A stretch of DNA of 35,356 bases from an uncultured Acetatifactor sp. (GCF_910585425.1 NZ_CAJUCP010000058.1:1-35356); one strand, 5' to 3'. Numbered from the stretch's first letter, positions 16,990 to 25,852 are shown. Notes: generated by a model from the sequence alone, not told the origin. Numbers and translations: made by a program.

Positions 16990-19128
16990 ATGACGGAGAC
17001 AGTCAGGAAAAGATTGGCAAAGGCGGCGAGAAAGGGCAGGAGGATTGCCATCGTGGCGGCCGCTGGCGCGTTGGCGCTGACCAGCATCGATTATGTCCAG
17101 GCGGCAAACGGCAGAGGGGCAGGCATAGCGGATGTTTTTGATGAACGCTATTACGTGGAGAATTATCCGGATTTAAAGGAGATATACGGTTATGACAGGG
17201 CGGCTCTGCTGAAGCATTTCATGACCTTCGGCCTCTCGGAAGGCAGGAACATGAACGGGCTGCTGGACCTTGTGGAATACAGGGAGAAATATCCGGATCT
17301 CCAGGAGGCGTTCGGGGACGACTGGGATGCCTATGTGGAGCACTATCTTACCTATGGGGCTTTCGAGCACAGGGACAACGGGACGGACTTCGACCCGGTG
17401 GATTACCTTAACAGATACAGCGACCTGCAGGATGTCTTCGGCATGGACATATTGGCCGCCTACCAGCATTACGAGACATATGGGAAGCAGGAAGGGAGAG
17501 AGGGCAGAAGCGAGGCTGCCATAATTGCGGCCCAGACACAGGCGCAGGCCCAGAAAAAGGAGCCGCCGAAATCCCCCGATGCCTCGAAGCCGGAACAAGA
17601 GCCGGGTGAAGAAGCCATTGAGATCCAGAGCGTGGAGGTCACAGGCACCGGCCGCATCAGGGTCACTCTGAGCCGGGAGACGGAACGGCCCCTCACCCTG
17701 GAAGCCTTCAGCATCATATGTAACAGCGGCGGCTCCGATATGACGATACTGTCCGTGTCCACCAACGATAACAGGGTCTATGACCTGACCACTACCTACT
17801 ACAGGGACCAGGATTACGATATCCAGATCACGCTGCCCGATGGCAGTACGATTTCCAAGGTCTTTACCTACAGGACGGACTGCCCGCAGATTTCGGGCAT
17901 CGGCGCCGTCCGCACCAGCGCCGGCGAGGCCGGGATCACCTATAATTCGGACGCACCCGGGTATTTTTACTATATGCTGAGGGAAAACGCGTCCGGCCCG
18001 GCCCGGGCGGCAGGGGGATCCGTGCCCACAGAATCCGAACTCATCGGCAATGGCGTCAGAACGGAGATGAGGCAGCATGAGAACAGCTTTACCGTTTCCG
18101 GCCTGGCCGGGGGCGTGTCGTACACCATGTACTATATGGCTGTCGATACAGAGGACAGGGCCACATTGGTAAACAGCCTTTCCATTGCCAGCGAAGTCCA
18201 TGAGGAGACGGCCACCGCGATCAAAAGAGCAGAGGCGTTCGCCGAGGAGCAGTGGAACGGCGAATTCCTGTATGGCTTCGAGATAGAGCTGGAGGCTGCC
18301 ACCGCGGAAAGCCTGACTCTGGACCAGTTTGACATAAGCTGTCCCCAGAACGAGACCACGCTTGGGGAGGTCAGGACCTCGGACAACAGGATCTACCGCG
18401 TGTATATGCAGAGGGGCAGCATCCCCAAGGGCAATAATACCTATACGATCCTGATCACCCTGAAGGACGGTACGCAGTTAAAGGGAAGCTGTTACCTTGA
18501 CCTGCAGGCGCCCAGGGTGGATGCAAGAAACATCGAGTGGGTAGACGAGGACACGATAAAGGTCACCGTCAACTCTGACGAAGCGGGAAGCCTTTACTAT
18601 GCGATTCAGGATCAGGTGGACGGGGAAGGTACGACCGCCCCCAAGGATCCCGCCCAAATCTACGCCCAGGGCACGAAGGTCTCCATTGGATACGGCCTGA
18701 ATTATATAACGGTCAAGGGCGTGAAGGCGGGGCAATGGTTCTGCTTTGCGTCGGAGGACGAACGGAACAACAGGGAGTCCTTCTACAGCTATAAGCAGAT
18801 TCCCGAGTACACGGCTCCGGCTCCGGACGATACAGAGAAGCCGATGATTACAGGGGTGGAGGTCCTTAAGGCTTCCGATGGCGCGACGCTTAAGGTGGTG
18901 TTCAACCAGGATGTAGAGGGGTATTACGACAATAACCTGACACAGATCAGCGGAATCACAGGAAAGCTGTTGTTTGAGGCAAAATATAGCTCGGAAGGAG
19001 ATTTTGAGAGCAATGTGCTGACGCTTACCGTGGTGGATCGGGCCGTTACTATTCCAAAGGGCAGCCATACCCTGACTATTATATTTTATGACTACGAAGC
19101 AATATTAACGTATGATTTCACAGTATAG
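16990..19128 (+). CDS. Secreted multidomain protein with YPDL repeats and beta-domain duplications
   Basis: Function not recognised. The 712-residue product has a basic N terminus and a signal helix (about 18-39, ending YVQAANG). Three repeats of about 40 residues follow (48-86, 91-128, 134-170), with a pattern of Y...YPDL..-FG.D...-H-..YG..EGR; related helical repeats occur in many exported clostridial and calcium-binding proteins. After an Ala/Gln/Pro linker (175-210) come alternating domains. Type A is at about 212-294, 410-503 and 618-712, with sequence like TLEAFSIIC / TLDQFDISC and DNRVY / DNRIY. Type B is at about 300-402 and 507-605 (NSDAPGYFYYML / NSDEAGSLYYAI). No sorting signal, lipobox or catalytic motif was seen. 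An in-frame ATG at 16921 lies only 8 bases after the -10, whereas 16990 has AGGAAAGGAA upstream. It could be a surface or matrix protein. Confidence 0.8.
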   Translation: MTETVRKRLAKAARKGRRIAIVAAAGALALTSIDYVQAANGRGAGIADVFDERYYVENYPDLKEIYGYDRAALLKHFMTFGLSEGRNMNGLLDLVEYREKYPDLQEAFGDDWDAYVEHYLTYGAFEHRDNGTDFDPVDYLNRYSDLQDVFGMDILAAYQHYETYGKQEGREGRSEAAIIAAQTQAQAQKKEPPKSPDASKPEQEPGEEAIEIQSVEVTGTGRIRVTLSRETERPLTLEAFSIICNSGGSDMTILSVSTNDNRVYDLTTTYYRDQDYDIQITLPDGSTISKVFTYRTDCPQISGIGAVRTSAGEAGITYNSDAPGYFYYMLRENASGPARAAGGSVPTESELIGNGVRTEMRQHENSFTVSGLAGGVSYTMYYMAVDTEDRATLVNSLSIASEVHEETATAIKRAEAFAEEQWNGEFLYGFEIELEAATAESLTLDQFDISCPQNETTLGEVRTSDNRIYRVYMQRGSIPKGNNTYTILITLKDGTQLKGSCYLDLQAPRVDARNIEWVDEDTIKVTVNSDEAGSLYYAIQDQVDGEGTTAPKDPAQIYAQGTKVSIGYGLNYITVKGVKAGQWFCFASEDERNNRESFYSYKQIPEYTAPAPDDTEKPMITGVEVLKASDGATLKVVFNQDVEGYYDNNLTQISGITGKLLFEAKYSSEGDFESNVLTLTVVDRAVTIPKGSHTLTIIFYDYEAILTYDFTV

Positions 19129-19157
19129 CGGAAACGAAGCGGACGAGAAATTAATGC

Positions 19158-19186
19158 TTGCCTGTCACCCCATTATGAGATATAAT
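19158..19186 (+). promoter_or_regulatory. Promoter of zapA
   Basis: TTGCCT at 19158-19163 and a perfect TATAAT at 19181-19186, 17-base spacer, 48 bases before the zapA start. Confidence 0.65.
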
Positions 19187-19233
19187 GTGAGTGGACAAAA
19201 AGGGAAACACATTTTCACAAAAGGGGTGGGGGC

Positions 19234-19641
19234 ATGGCTTCGTCTTCCAAGACAGACACAGAGGTAATCATCGGTGGCAAGGTATTCACTCTGAGCGGTT
19301 ACGAAAGTGAAGAATATCTGCAAAAGGTGGCGTCCTATATCAACAACAAGATAAACGAGTACAGCAAGCTGGACGGGTTCAAGCGGCAGCCTGCGGATAC
19401 CCAGGGGGTACTGCTCCAACTGAACATCGCTGATGACTATTTTAAGGCGAAGAAGCAGATATCCGCCCTGGAGGATGAGCTGGCGGCCAAGGACAAGGAG
19501 CTGTACGACCTGCGGCATGAACTGATTTCCACCCAGATTAAGCTGGAGGGCGTGGAGGAGCAGGTAAGGGCGCTCCAGAAGGCCCAGAACGAGGGCGAGA
19601 AAGAAATCGTGCGGCTGGAAACAGAGTTAAAGAAAAAGTAA
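19234..19641 (+). CDS. zapA: Cell division protein ZapA
   Basis: FtsZ-associated protein that bundles protofilaments at the Z ring. The 135 residues show the ZapA head (TEVIIGGKVFTLSGYESEEYLQKVASYINNKI) and then a long C-terminal coiled coil (about 65-135, heptads rich in Leu/Glu/Lys such as ISALEDELAAKDKELYDL), longer than in the shortest ZapAs. GGGGTGG precedes the ATG. It has its own promoter and is followed at once by a terminator, though the division-related genes downstream suggest a wider functional cluster. Confidence 0.9.
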   Translation: MASSSKTDTEVIIGGKVFTLSGYESEEYLQKVASYINNKINEYSKLDGFKRQPADTQGVLLQLNIADDYFKAKKQISALEDELAAKDKELYDLRHELISTQIKLEGVEEQVRALQKAQNEGEKEIVRLETELKKK

Positions 19642-19647
19642 TAGGGG

Positions 19648-19675
19648 GCTGTCCGAATCCCGGACAGCTTCTTTC
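19648..19675 (+). terminator. Rho-independent terminator after zapA
   Basis: GCTGTCCG (19648-19655) and CGGACAGC (19661-19668) form a perfect 8-bp stem with a 5-base loop, followed by TTCTTTC. It starts 6 bases after the zapA stop. Confidence 0.8.
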
Positions 19676-19723
19676 ATTATAGGCTGCTATAGCTTACAGG
19701 CTGTTGACGCAGGGGAGTTTTTT

Positions 19724-22444
19724 ATGGAAAAGAATGACAGAGTCGAACTGCTTTCGCCCGCCGGGAACGCGGCCGGGTTCTATGGGGCTGTCCACGCGGG
19801 CGCGGACGCCGTCTACCTGGCCGGAAACCAGTTCGGGGCCAGGGCCTACGCCGAGAATTTTACCACGGAGGAGCTTCTGGAGTGCATCCGCTATGGGCAT
19901 CTCCTGGGGCGGAAGATCTATCTCACCGTGAACACGCTGCTGAAGAATCAGGAGATGAAGCTGCTTCAGGATTACCTGGCCCCCCTTTATGAGGCCGGGC
20001 TGGATGCGGTGATCGTCCAGGACTTAGGGGTGCTGCGCTTTATCCGGGAGCGGTTCCCCGGGCTGAAGCTCCATGTGAGCACGCAGATGACCATCTGCTC
20101 CCGGTGGGGAGCCTCTCTGCTGAAGGAAATGGGCGCAAGCCGCATTGTCCCCGCCAGGGAGCTGGGCCTGGAGGAGCTCATCGCCATGCGGGAGGAGTCG
20201 GGCGTCCAGGTGGAGGCCTTCGTCCACGGCGCCATGTGCTACTGCTATTCGGGACAATGCCTGTTCAGCAGCATCCTGGGGGGACGCAGCGGAAACAGGG
20301 GCCGCTGCGCCCAGCCCTGCCGCCTGCCCTATACGTTGAGCGAGGGGAAGGGCTGTAAGGAATGCTATCCGCTGAGCCTGAAGGATATGTGCACCATCGA
20401 GCATATCCCCCGGCTGATAGAGGCTGGCATCGATTCCTTTAAGATAGAAGGGCGCATGAAGCGGCCGGAGTATGCCGCCGGTGTGACGGATATCTATAGG
20501 CGCTGTATCGATAATTACTATGCGCTGAGGAGCAGGATGGAGCCGCGGGAGGCCGCGGAAGAATATCGGGTCAGCGAGGAGGACAGGCGGGAGCTGGCCT
20601 CCCTATATGTGCGGGACGGCCTTCAGGACGGTTACTATTTCAGGCGAAACGGCCGGGATATGGTCAGCATCGACAGCCCCGCCTACCGGGAGAGCGATGA
20701 GCGGGTGCTGTGCCGGATACGGGAGAGATACCTGGACGCCCATTTGAAGCTGCCTGTGACGGTCAGGGCCTTTTTCCACGTGGGCAGGCCCGCGAAGGTA
20801 ACGCTGGAAACGCAGTGCCCCTCCCTGGGACGTCTGTCCGCCGGCGCGGAGGGCGAGCCTGTGGCGCAGGCCCAGAAGCAGCCCATTACCGAGGAAAATG
20901 TCCGGAAGCAGCTCTGCCGTCTGGGGGACAGCGCCTTTTGCGCGGACGGGGCTGAGATTTCCATGGACCCGGACAGCTTTTACCCGCTGAAGCAGATCAA
21001 TGAACTGCGCAGGATGGCCGTGGCAGAGCTGGAACGGAAAATCCTCCAGGCAAGGGGATATAGGGAGAACAGGCAGGGGGAGAGGACTGCGGAGTGCACG
21101 GCGGAGATGAACGCCGTGGCGGAGGAGAGGACTGCGCTTCTGTCTTCGGAAGCCGAACCCACGGCAAAGATGAACGCTGTGGCGGAGGAGATGACTCCGC
21201 CTCTGCCTTCGGAAGCCGGACCCACGGCGGAGATGAACGCTGTGGCAGAGGAGATGACTACACTTCTGTCCTCGGGAGCCGAACCCACAGTGGAGATGAA
21301 CGCTGTAGCAGAGGGGAGGACTGCGCTTCTGTCTTCAAAAGCCGAACCATCGAAGGGCAGGTCCCAACAGCCCTCGCCCCGCAGCTACGCTTTCTATGTC
21401 CGCACCATGGGGCAGCTTAAGGCGCTGGGAGAGTGGATTGCCGCAACTTCCCTGGACGCTCCCTGGCGGATCTATGTGGACGGCGACCTGCTCACAGAGC
21501 AGTGGCCCCACATAGCGGACATCTGCAGGGGACTTTCTGGCAGCGGGGCATTGTTCGCGGCGCTTCCCTATATCCTGCGGGAGACGGACGGGGAATATCT
21601 GGAGGAATTATATGAGAAAGTGCATGAGAGCGGCCTTTTCCGGGGCTTCCTGGTCCGCTCCATGGACGGGCTGGGCTTCCTACGGAAAAAGCATCTCGGG
21701 GAGAAAGGGCATCCCGGGGAGAAAAAGCATCCCGAGGAGAAAAGGCATCCCGGGGAGAAGGAGGCGGGCGTTTCAGGGGTAGGGCTGCGCCCTGCGGAAG
21801 AGGCCGCTCTGTCTGTCAGGACGGATGCAGGCGTCTACGCGTGGAACGATTCCGCCCTGGAGGAGCTGTCCGGCCTGGCGGAAGGCTTCTGCCTGCCCTA
21901 TGAGCTGAACGCCTCCGCCCAGAGGCATCTCTGGGAGGGGCTTTGCCGGAAGGGCCTTTCGGAAAAGCTCTCCTGCGAGAAAATCGTATACAGCCGTATC
22001 CCCATGATGGTCACGGCCAACTGCCTGCGCAGGACTGCGGGAGAGTGCGGGAAAGGGAAGGAAAACAGGGAAATCGTAAGCCTCAGGGACAGATACCGAA
22101 AGGAGTTTCCGGTCCTGATCAACTGTCGGCACTGCATGAACATCATCTATAACAGCGTCCCCTTTTCGCTGTATATGGAAGAGAAGCATTCCATGGAAGA
22201 GAAGCATTCCATGGAAGAGAGGCATTCCATGGAAGAAAAGCATTCCATGAAAGAGAAGCTTTCCAAAGAGGGGCGTGCCGGGGAGCGGGAGCCTGTCGGC
22301 TGGAAGGGGCGCGTGGATCCGCGGATGGACTTCACCCTGGAATCCCCGGAGGAGGTAAAGCGGCTCTTGGACGCTTTTTTCAGGGGAATGCCCTTTCCGC
22401 TGAAGGACTACACCACCGCCCACGAAAAGCGCGGCGCAGTGTGA
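19724..22444 (+). CDS. Peptidase U32-family protein (RlhA/TrhP type) with repeat insertions
   Basis: Member of the U32 'collagenase-like' family, which despite its name includes Fe-S proteins for tRNA or 23S rRNA hydroxylation. The 906-residue protein starts with a TIM-barrel-like part (VELLSPAGN, DAVYLAGNQFGAR, HVSTQM). Four conserved Cys, C172, C179, C195 and C199, follow the family spacing C-x6-C-x15-C-x3-C for an Fe-S cluster, and HGAMCYCYSGQC is the signature. SFKIEGRMKRPEYAA follows. A C-terminal domain ends with NCRHCMNIIYNSVPFSLY and MDFTLESPEEV. Three blocks of perfect-period in-frame repeats interrupt the linkers (residues 459-542, 656-679, 818-847). AGGGGAG at 19711-19717 sets the start. 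The actual substrate is not determinable. Confidence 0.88.
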   Translation: MEKNDRVELLSPAGNAAGFYGAVHAGADAVYLAGNQFGARAYAENFTTEELLECIRYGHLLGRKIYLTVNTLLKNQEMKLLQDYLAPLYEAGLDAVIVQDLGVLRFIRERFPGLKLHVSTQMTICSRWGASLLKEMGASRIVPARELGLEELIAMREESGVQVEAFVHGAMCYCYSGQCLFSSILGGRSGNRGRCAQPCRLPYTLSEGKGCKECYPLSLKDMCTIEHIPRLIEAGIDSFKIEGRMKRPEYAAGVTDIYRRCIDNYYALRSRMEPREAAEEYRVSEEDRRELASLYVRDGLQDGYYFRRNGRDMVSIDSPAYRESDERVLCRIRERYLDAHLKLPVTVRAFFHVGRPAKVTLETQCPSLGRLSAGAEGEPVAQAQKQPITEENVRKQLCRLGDSAFCADGAEISMDPDSFYPLKQINELRRMAVAELERKILQARGYRENRQGERTAECTAEMNAVAEERTALLSSEAEPTAKMNAVAEEMTPPLPSEAGPTAEMNAVAEEMTTLLSSGAEPTVEMNAVAEGRTALLSSKAEPSKGRSQQPSPRSYAFYVRTMGQLKALGEWIAATSLDAPWRIYVDGDLLTEQWPHIADICRGLSGSGALFAALPYILRETDGEYLEELYEKVHESGLFRGFLVRSMDGLGFLRKKHLGEKGHPGEKKHPEEKRHPGEKEAGVSGVGLRPAEEAALSVRTDAGVYAWNDSALEELSGLAEGFCLPYELNASAQRHLWEGLCRKGLSEKLSCEKIVYSRIPMMVTANCLRRTAGECGKGKENREIVSLRDRYRKEFPVLINCRHCMNIIYNSVPFSLYMEEKHSMEEKHSMEERHSMEEKHSMKEKLSKEGRAGEREPVGWKGRVDPRMDFTLESPEEVKRLLDAFFRGMPFPLKDYTTAHEKRGAV
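21098..21349 (+). repeat. 63-bp tandem repeat, 4 copies, in the U32 gene
   Basis: Four head-to-tail units of 63 bases encode 21 residues each (consensus T-A-E-M-N-A-V-A-E-E-x-T-x-L-L-S-S-x-A-E-P). Copies differ by a few substitutions but keep exact length, so the frame is preserved. The encoded segment is acidic and likely disordered. Confidence 0.95.
21689..21760 (+). repeat. 18-bp tandem repeat, 4 copies, in the U32 gene
   Basis: Four 18-base units encode the hexapeptide K/G/R-H-P-G/E-E-K. The frame is preserved and the product is a charged linker. Confidence 0.93.
22175..22264 (+). repeat. 18-bp tandem repeat, 5 copies, in the U32 gene
   Basis: Five 18-base units encode M-E-E-K-H-S with small changes (R for K in the third copy; MKEKLS in the last). 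They lie between the conserved NSVPFSLY and MDFTLESPEE motifs near the C terminus. Confidence 0.95.
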
Positions 22445-22477
22445 AAAGATTTACGATTGGATGGAGAAAGGAAAAAG

Positions 22478-23863
22478 ATGCGGGAATATATCACAGAGCT
22501 TTCCAGATATATCATACCGGCGCTGATGGCGGTCTATGTCCTGTGCAGCTTTGCCTGTCTGGTGGAAGGGACGGCGCACAAGCAGGGCAGCCCCAGGAAT
22601 ACAGGCATTTACACGGTACAGAACACCATCATGTTCTTCCTTCAGCTGCTCATGTTCACGGACCTTGCCCTGGTGAGCGGAGACATGGAGTATGTATTCT
22701 TCTATGTGTTCGTACAGGTGTTCCTTCTGGCGGCTGTGGCCATGGTGCCTGTCATATATGAAAAGGCCAACCGGCTGCTGCTGAACAATATGTGCATGCT
22801 CATGGGAACGGGACTGTGCGTCATCTCACGGGTTTCCTTCAACCAGGCGGTGCGGCAGTATATCATCGTGCTGATGTCCCTGGCGGTGTCCCTGTTCATC
22901 CCCTGGATTCTGTCCCAGATCCATTTCCTGAAGAAGCTGACCTGGTTATACGGGATCGCGGGCATCGTGATGCTGGGCATGGTCCTGCTCTACAGCGAGG
23001 TCACCTACGGCGCGGAAATCTCCTTTACCATAGGGGGCCTGACCTTCCAGCCCTCGGAGTTCGTGAAGATCGTCTTCGTCTTTTTTCTGGCCGCTGCCCT
23101 CTGGGAGGACGCCTCCATAGTCAGGGTGGGCATGACGGCTGTCATCGCCGGGGCCCATGTGGTGATTTTGGTGATGTCGAAGGACCTGGGGAGCGCGCTG
23201 ATCTTCTTTGTGGGCTACGTGTTTGTAGTATTTGCCGCCACCCGGAATTACCTCTATCTGCTGGCCGGGGCAGTGGGGGGAAGCGGCGCGGCCTGGGGAG
23301 CCTTGAAGCTCTTCGGCCATGTGAGGGACAGAGTCCTTACCTGGCGCGATCCCTGGAGCTATATCGATAAGGAGGGCTATTCCATCACCCAGTCGCTTTT
23401 CGCCATCGGCAGCGGCAACTGGTTCGGCATGGGGCTACTGAAGGGAAATCCCACGGCGATACCCTTTGTGGAGAAGGACTTCATTTTTTCCTCCGTGTGC
23501 GAGGAGCTGGGGGTGGCCTTCGGCATCTGCATCATCCTGCTTTCCGTGGCCTGCTTCCTGGAGATGATGCGGATGTCAGCCCTGATCAGGGACAGGTTCT
23601 ACCAGTTGGTGGTATACGGAATCGGCATCATGTATATCTTCCAGATATTCCTGACCATCGGGGGCGGCATCAAGCTGATTCCCCTGACCGGCGTCACGCT
23701 GCCCTTCATCAGCTATGGAGGCAGCTCCGTGATGACCACCATGATTATGTTTTTCCTGATCCAGGGCATCTATATCAGACTACAGCAGGAGGGAGGCAGG
23801 CATAATGCCAGAAAAGGAAAAGAAACGCCGTCCGGCAGCGCCCGGGAAAAAGACCAGTCATAA
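22478..23863 (+). CDS. FtsW/RodA/SpoVE-family peptidoglycan polymerase
   Basis: SEDS-family glycosyltransferase that polymerises lipid II, 461 residues with about ten to twelve transmembrane segments. Family landmarks are QPSEFVKI near mid-protein, KDLGSALIFF, WRDPWSYIDKEGYSITQSLFAIGSGNWFGMGL, KDFIFSSVCEELG and the C-terminal LPFISYGGSSVMTTM. I chose the ATG at 22478, preceded by AGAAAGGAAA, over an ATG at 22457 without a ribosome site. The last 59 bases overlap the PBP gene in another frame, so the pair is likely co-translated and forms a SEDS-bPBP synthase. Whether it serves division, elongation or sporulation is not decided by sequence. Confidence 0.93.
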   Translation: MREYITELSRYIIPALMAVYVLCSFACLVEGTAHKQGSPRNTGIYTVQNTIMFFLQLLMFTDLALVSGDMEYVFFYVFVQVFLLAAVAMVPVIYEKANRLLLNNMCMLMGTGLCVISRVSFNQAVRQYIIVLMSLAVSLFIPWILSQIHFLKKLTWLYGIAGIVMLGMVLLYSEVTYGAEISFTIGGLTFQPSEFVKIVFVFFLAAALWEDASIVRVGMTAVIAGAHVVILVMSKDLGSALIFFVGYVFVVFAATRNYLYLLAGAVGGSGAAWGALKLFGHVRDRVLTWRDPWSYIDKEGYSITQSLFAIGSGNWFGMGLLKGNPTAIPFVEKDFIFSSVCEELGVAFGICIILLSVACFLEMMRMSALIRDRFYQLVVYGIGIMYIFQIFLTIGGGIKLIPLTGVTLPFISYGGSSVMTTMIMFFLIQGIYIRLQQEGGRHNARKGKETPSGSAREKDQS

Positions 23864-25298
23864 AAAAAGCCGCAGCGCCCGCTACAGCGCCAACAGGCCT
23901 GAGATCATCGTCACATGCTGCTTCTTCGGGCTGCTGTTCACTGCGCTGATCGGATATCTGAGCTATTTCACGGCCACCAGCGAGGAGGAGATGATCAACA
24001 ACAGCTATAATTCCAGGCAGGAGATCCTGCTGTCCAGGAATTACCGCGGCACGATCTACTCCAGGGACGGGGACGTCCTGGCCGAGACTAGACTGGATGC
24101 GGACCAGGAGGAGTCCAGGGCATACCCCTACGGCAAGCTGTTCGCCCATGCCGTGGGCTATTCCACCAAAGGCCGCACGGGCATCGAGGCCCTGGCAAAC
24201 TACTACCTGATCAACACCAATACCTCCCTTTCCAACAAGGCGGCCAACGACATAGCCGGCATCAAGAATCCCGGCGACAGCGTCTATACCACCCTGGACG
24301 TGGAGCTCCAGCTGGTGGCGGACGACCAGCTCAATATCTACAAGGGAGCCATCGTGGTGACGGAAGTCTCCACGGGGAAGATACTGGCCATGGTGTCCCA
24401 TCCGGGCTTCGACCCCAATGAAATCGGAGCAATCTGGGATTCCATCGTGGAGGATGAAGACAGCTCTGTATTGCTGAACCGTGTGACCCAGGGACAATAT
24501 CCTCCCGGCTCCACCTTCAAAATCGTGACGGCGCTGGAGTACATCCGGGAGAACCCCGATACCTACAACGAATATTCCTATCAGTGCAATGGGTATTTCA
24601 GTTCCGGTACCGGGCGCATCAACTGTTACCATGGGACGAACCACGGGCAGGTGGGCTTCGAGAGCTCCTTCGCGAAATCCTGCAATTCCTCCTTTGCCAA
24701 TATCGGGGTGAATCTGGAGCAGCAGAGCTTCGAGGAGACCCTGGAGGAGCTGCTGTTCAACAGGCCTCTTCCTGTCGATTTCCCCTATTCGGAGAGCAAA
24801 GCCAATGTGGTGGACAGGGTTTCCATGAACGAGCTGATGCAGACTTCCATCGGCCAGGGCAGGACCCAGATCTCGCCCCTCCACCTGAACATGATAACCA
24901 GCGCCATCGCAAACGGCGGGATCCTCATGAAGCCCTATGCGGTAGACCGGGTGGAGAATGACGAGGGGCGGATCGTGAAGGCGTTCGAGCCCTCCGCCTA
25001 CGGGAGCCTGATGACCGGGGAGGAGGCGGGGATCCTGAAGGGCCTGATGGAATCCGTGGTGGAGGAGGGCACCGGCAGGAAGCTCTCCGGCTTAAGCTAC
25101 ACCGCCGCCGGAAAGACGGGCTCCGCGGAATATAATGACGTAAAAGAGGATAGTCATGCATGGTTTACCGGTTTCGCCCCGGTGGAGAATCCTGAAATCT
25201 GCGTTACGATCATCGTGGAGGGAGCCGGCAGCGGCGGGGATTACGCGGTTCCCATCGCCAGGCGGATCTTCGATGCCTATTTTAACGACGGGAGATGA
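23805..25298 (+). CDS. Class B penicillin-binding protein (PbpA/FtsI-like transpeptidase)
   Basis: Peptidoglycan transpeptidase that partners the SEDS protein encoded just before it. The 497-residue protein has a very basic cytoplasmic N terminus (1-31), one transmembrane anchor (about 32-55), a short N-terminal module (YRGTIYSRDGDVLAET) and a transpeptidase domain with STFK (236-239), SCN (292-294) and KTGS (437-440). It is short for class B, resembling the PbpA group encoded next to RodA-type genes in Actinobacteria and Clostridia, without the long pedestal of PBP2/PBP3. AGGAGGGAGG sits just upstream of the ATG at 23805. Confidence 0.93.
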   Translation: MPEKEKKRRPAAPGKKTSHKKSRSARYSANRPEIIVTCCFFGLLFTALIGYLSYFTATSEEEMINNSYNSRQEILLSRNYRGTIYSRDGDVLAETRLDADQEESRAYPYGKLFAHAVGYSTKGRTGIEALANYYLINTNTSLSNKAANDIAGIKNPGDSVYTTLDVELQLVADDQLNIYKGAIVVTEVSTGKILAMVSHPGFDPNEIGAIWDSIVEDEDSSVLLNRVTQGQYPPGSTFKIVTALEYIRENPDTYNEYSYQCNGYFSSGTGRINCYHGTNHGQVGFESSFAKSCNSSFANIGVNLEQQSFEETLEELLFNRPLPVDFPYSESKANVVDRVSMNELMQTSIGQGRTQISPLHLNMITSAIANGGILMKPYAVDRVENDEGRIVKAFEPSAYGSLMTGEEAGILKGLMESVVEEGTGRKLSGLSYTAAGKTGSAEYNDVKEDSHAWFTGFAPVENPEICVTIIVEGAGSGGDYAVPIARRIFDAYFNDGR

Positions 25299-25327
25299 CC
25301 GGCAGAATGCCGCGCGAAAAATAAGTA

Positions 25328-25356
25328 TTGCACTTCCGGGGAGATTGGACTATACT
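25328..25356 (+). promoter_or_regulatory. Promoter of the NUDIX gene cluster
   Basis: TTGCAC at 25328-25333 and TATACT at 25351-25356 with a 17-base spacer, 44 bases upstream of the start at 25400. Confidence 0.7.
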
Positions 25357-25399
25357 ATTCCTAGTCAGGTAAGTGGCACACCAATCAGGAGGAATTGCA

Positions 25400-25852
25400 A
25401 TGATGGAAGCAACAAGCTGTGGTGGTGTGGTAATTTTTCGTGGGAAAATCCTGCTTTTGTACAAGAATTACAAGAACAAGTACGAGGGCTGGGTTCTGCC
25501 GAAAGGCACCGTTGAGCAGGGCGAGGACTTCAAGGATACGGCCCTGCGGGAGGTGCTGGAAGAATCGGGGGCGAAAGCCACCATCATAAAATATATCGGG
25601 AAGAGCGAATACACGTTCAACGTGCCCGAGGATATCGTGGAGAAGGAAGTGCACTGGTATCTGATGATGGCCGACAGTTATTACAGCAAACCACAAAAGG
25701 AAGAATTCTTTTCGGATTCAGGCTATTACAAGTACCATGAGGCATATCATCTGCTGAAGTTCGCAAACGAAAAGCAGATATTGGAAAAGGCGTATGAGGA
25801 GTATCTGGAGCTGAAGAAGAGCAATCTATGGGGCAGCAAGAAGTATTATTAG
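25400..25852 (+). CDS. NUDIX hydrolase
   Basis: Hydrolase of a nucleoside-diphosphate-linked compound; the precise substrate is unknown. The 150-residue protein carries a NUDIX box, GTVEQGEDFKDTALREVLEE followed by SGA (about 36-58), fitting G-x5-E-x7-R-E-x2-E-E-x-G. It begins TSCGGVVIFRGKILLLYK, as in diadenosine-polyphosphate-type NUDIX proteins. AGGAGG at 25388-25393 supports the ATG at 25400; a second ATG follows directly. The C-terminal helical tail (KQILEKAYEEYLELKKS) overlaps the next gene by 25 bases. Confidence 0.92.
   Translation: MMEATSCGGVVIFRGKILLLYKNYKNKYEGWVLPKGTVEQGEDFKDTALREVLEESGAKATIIKYIGKSEYTFNVPEDIVEKEVHWYLMMADSYYSKPQKEEFFSDSGYYKYHEAYHLLKFANEKQILEKAYEEYLELKKSNLWGSKKYY

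Noticed and set aside
21094..21420. Alternative + frame through the 63-bp repeats giving a Gly/Asp/Arg repeat protein
   Set aside because: A repeat with length divisible by three keeps every frame open; no ribosome site or conserved content supports it.
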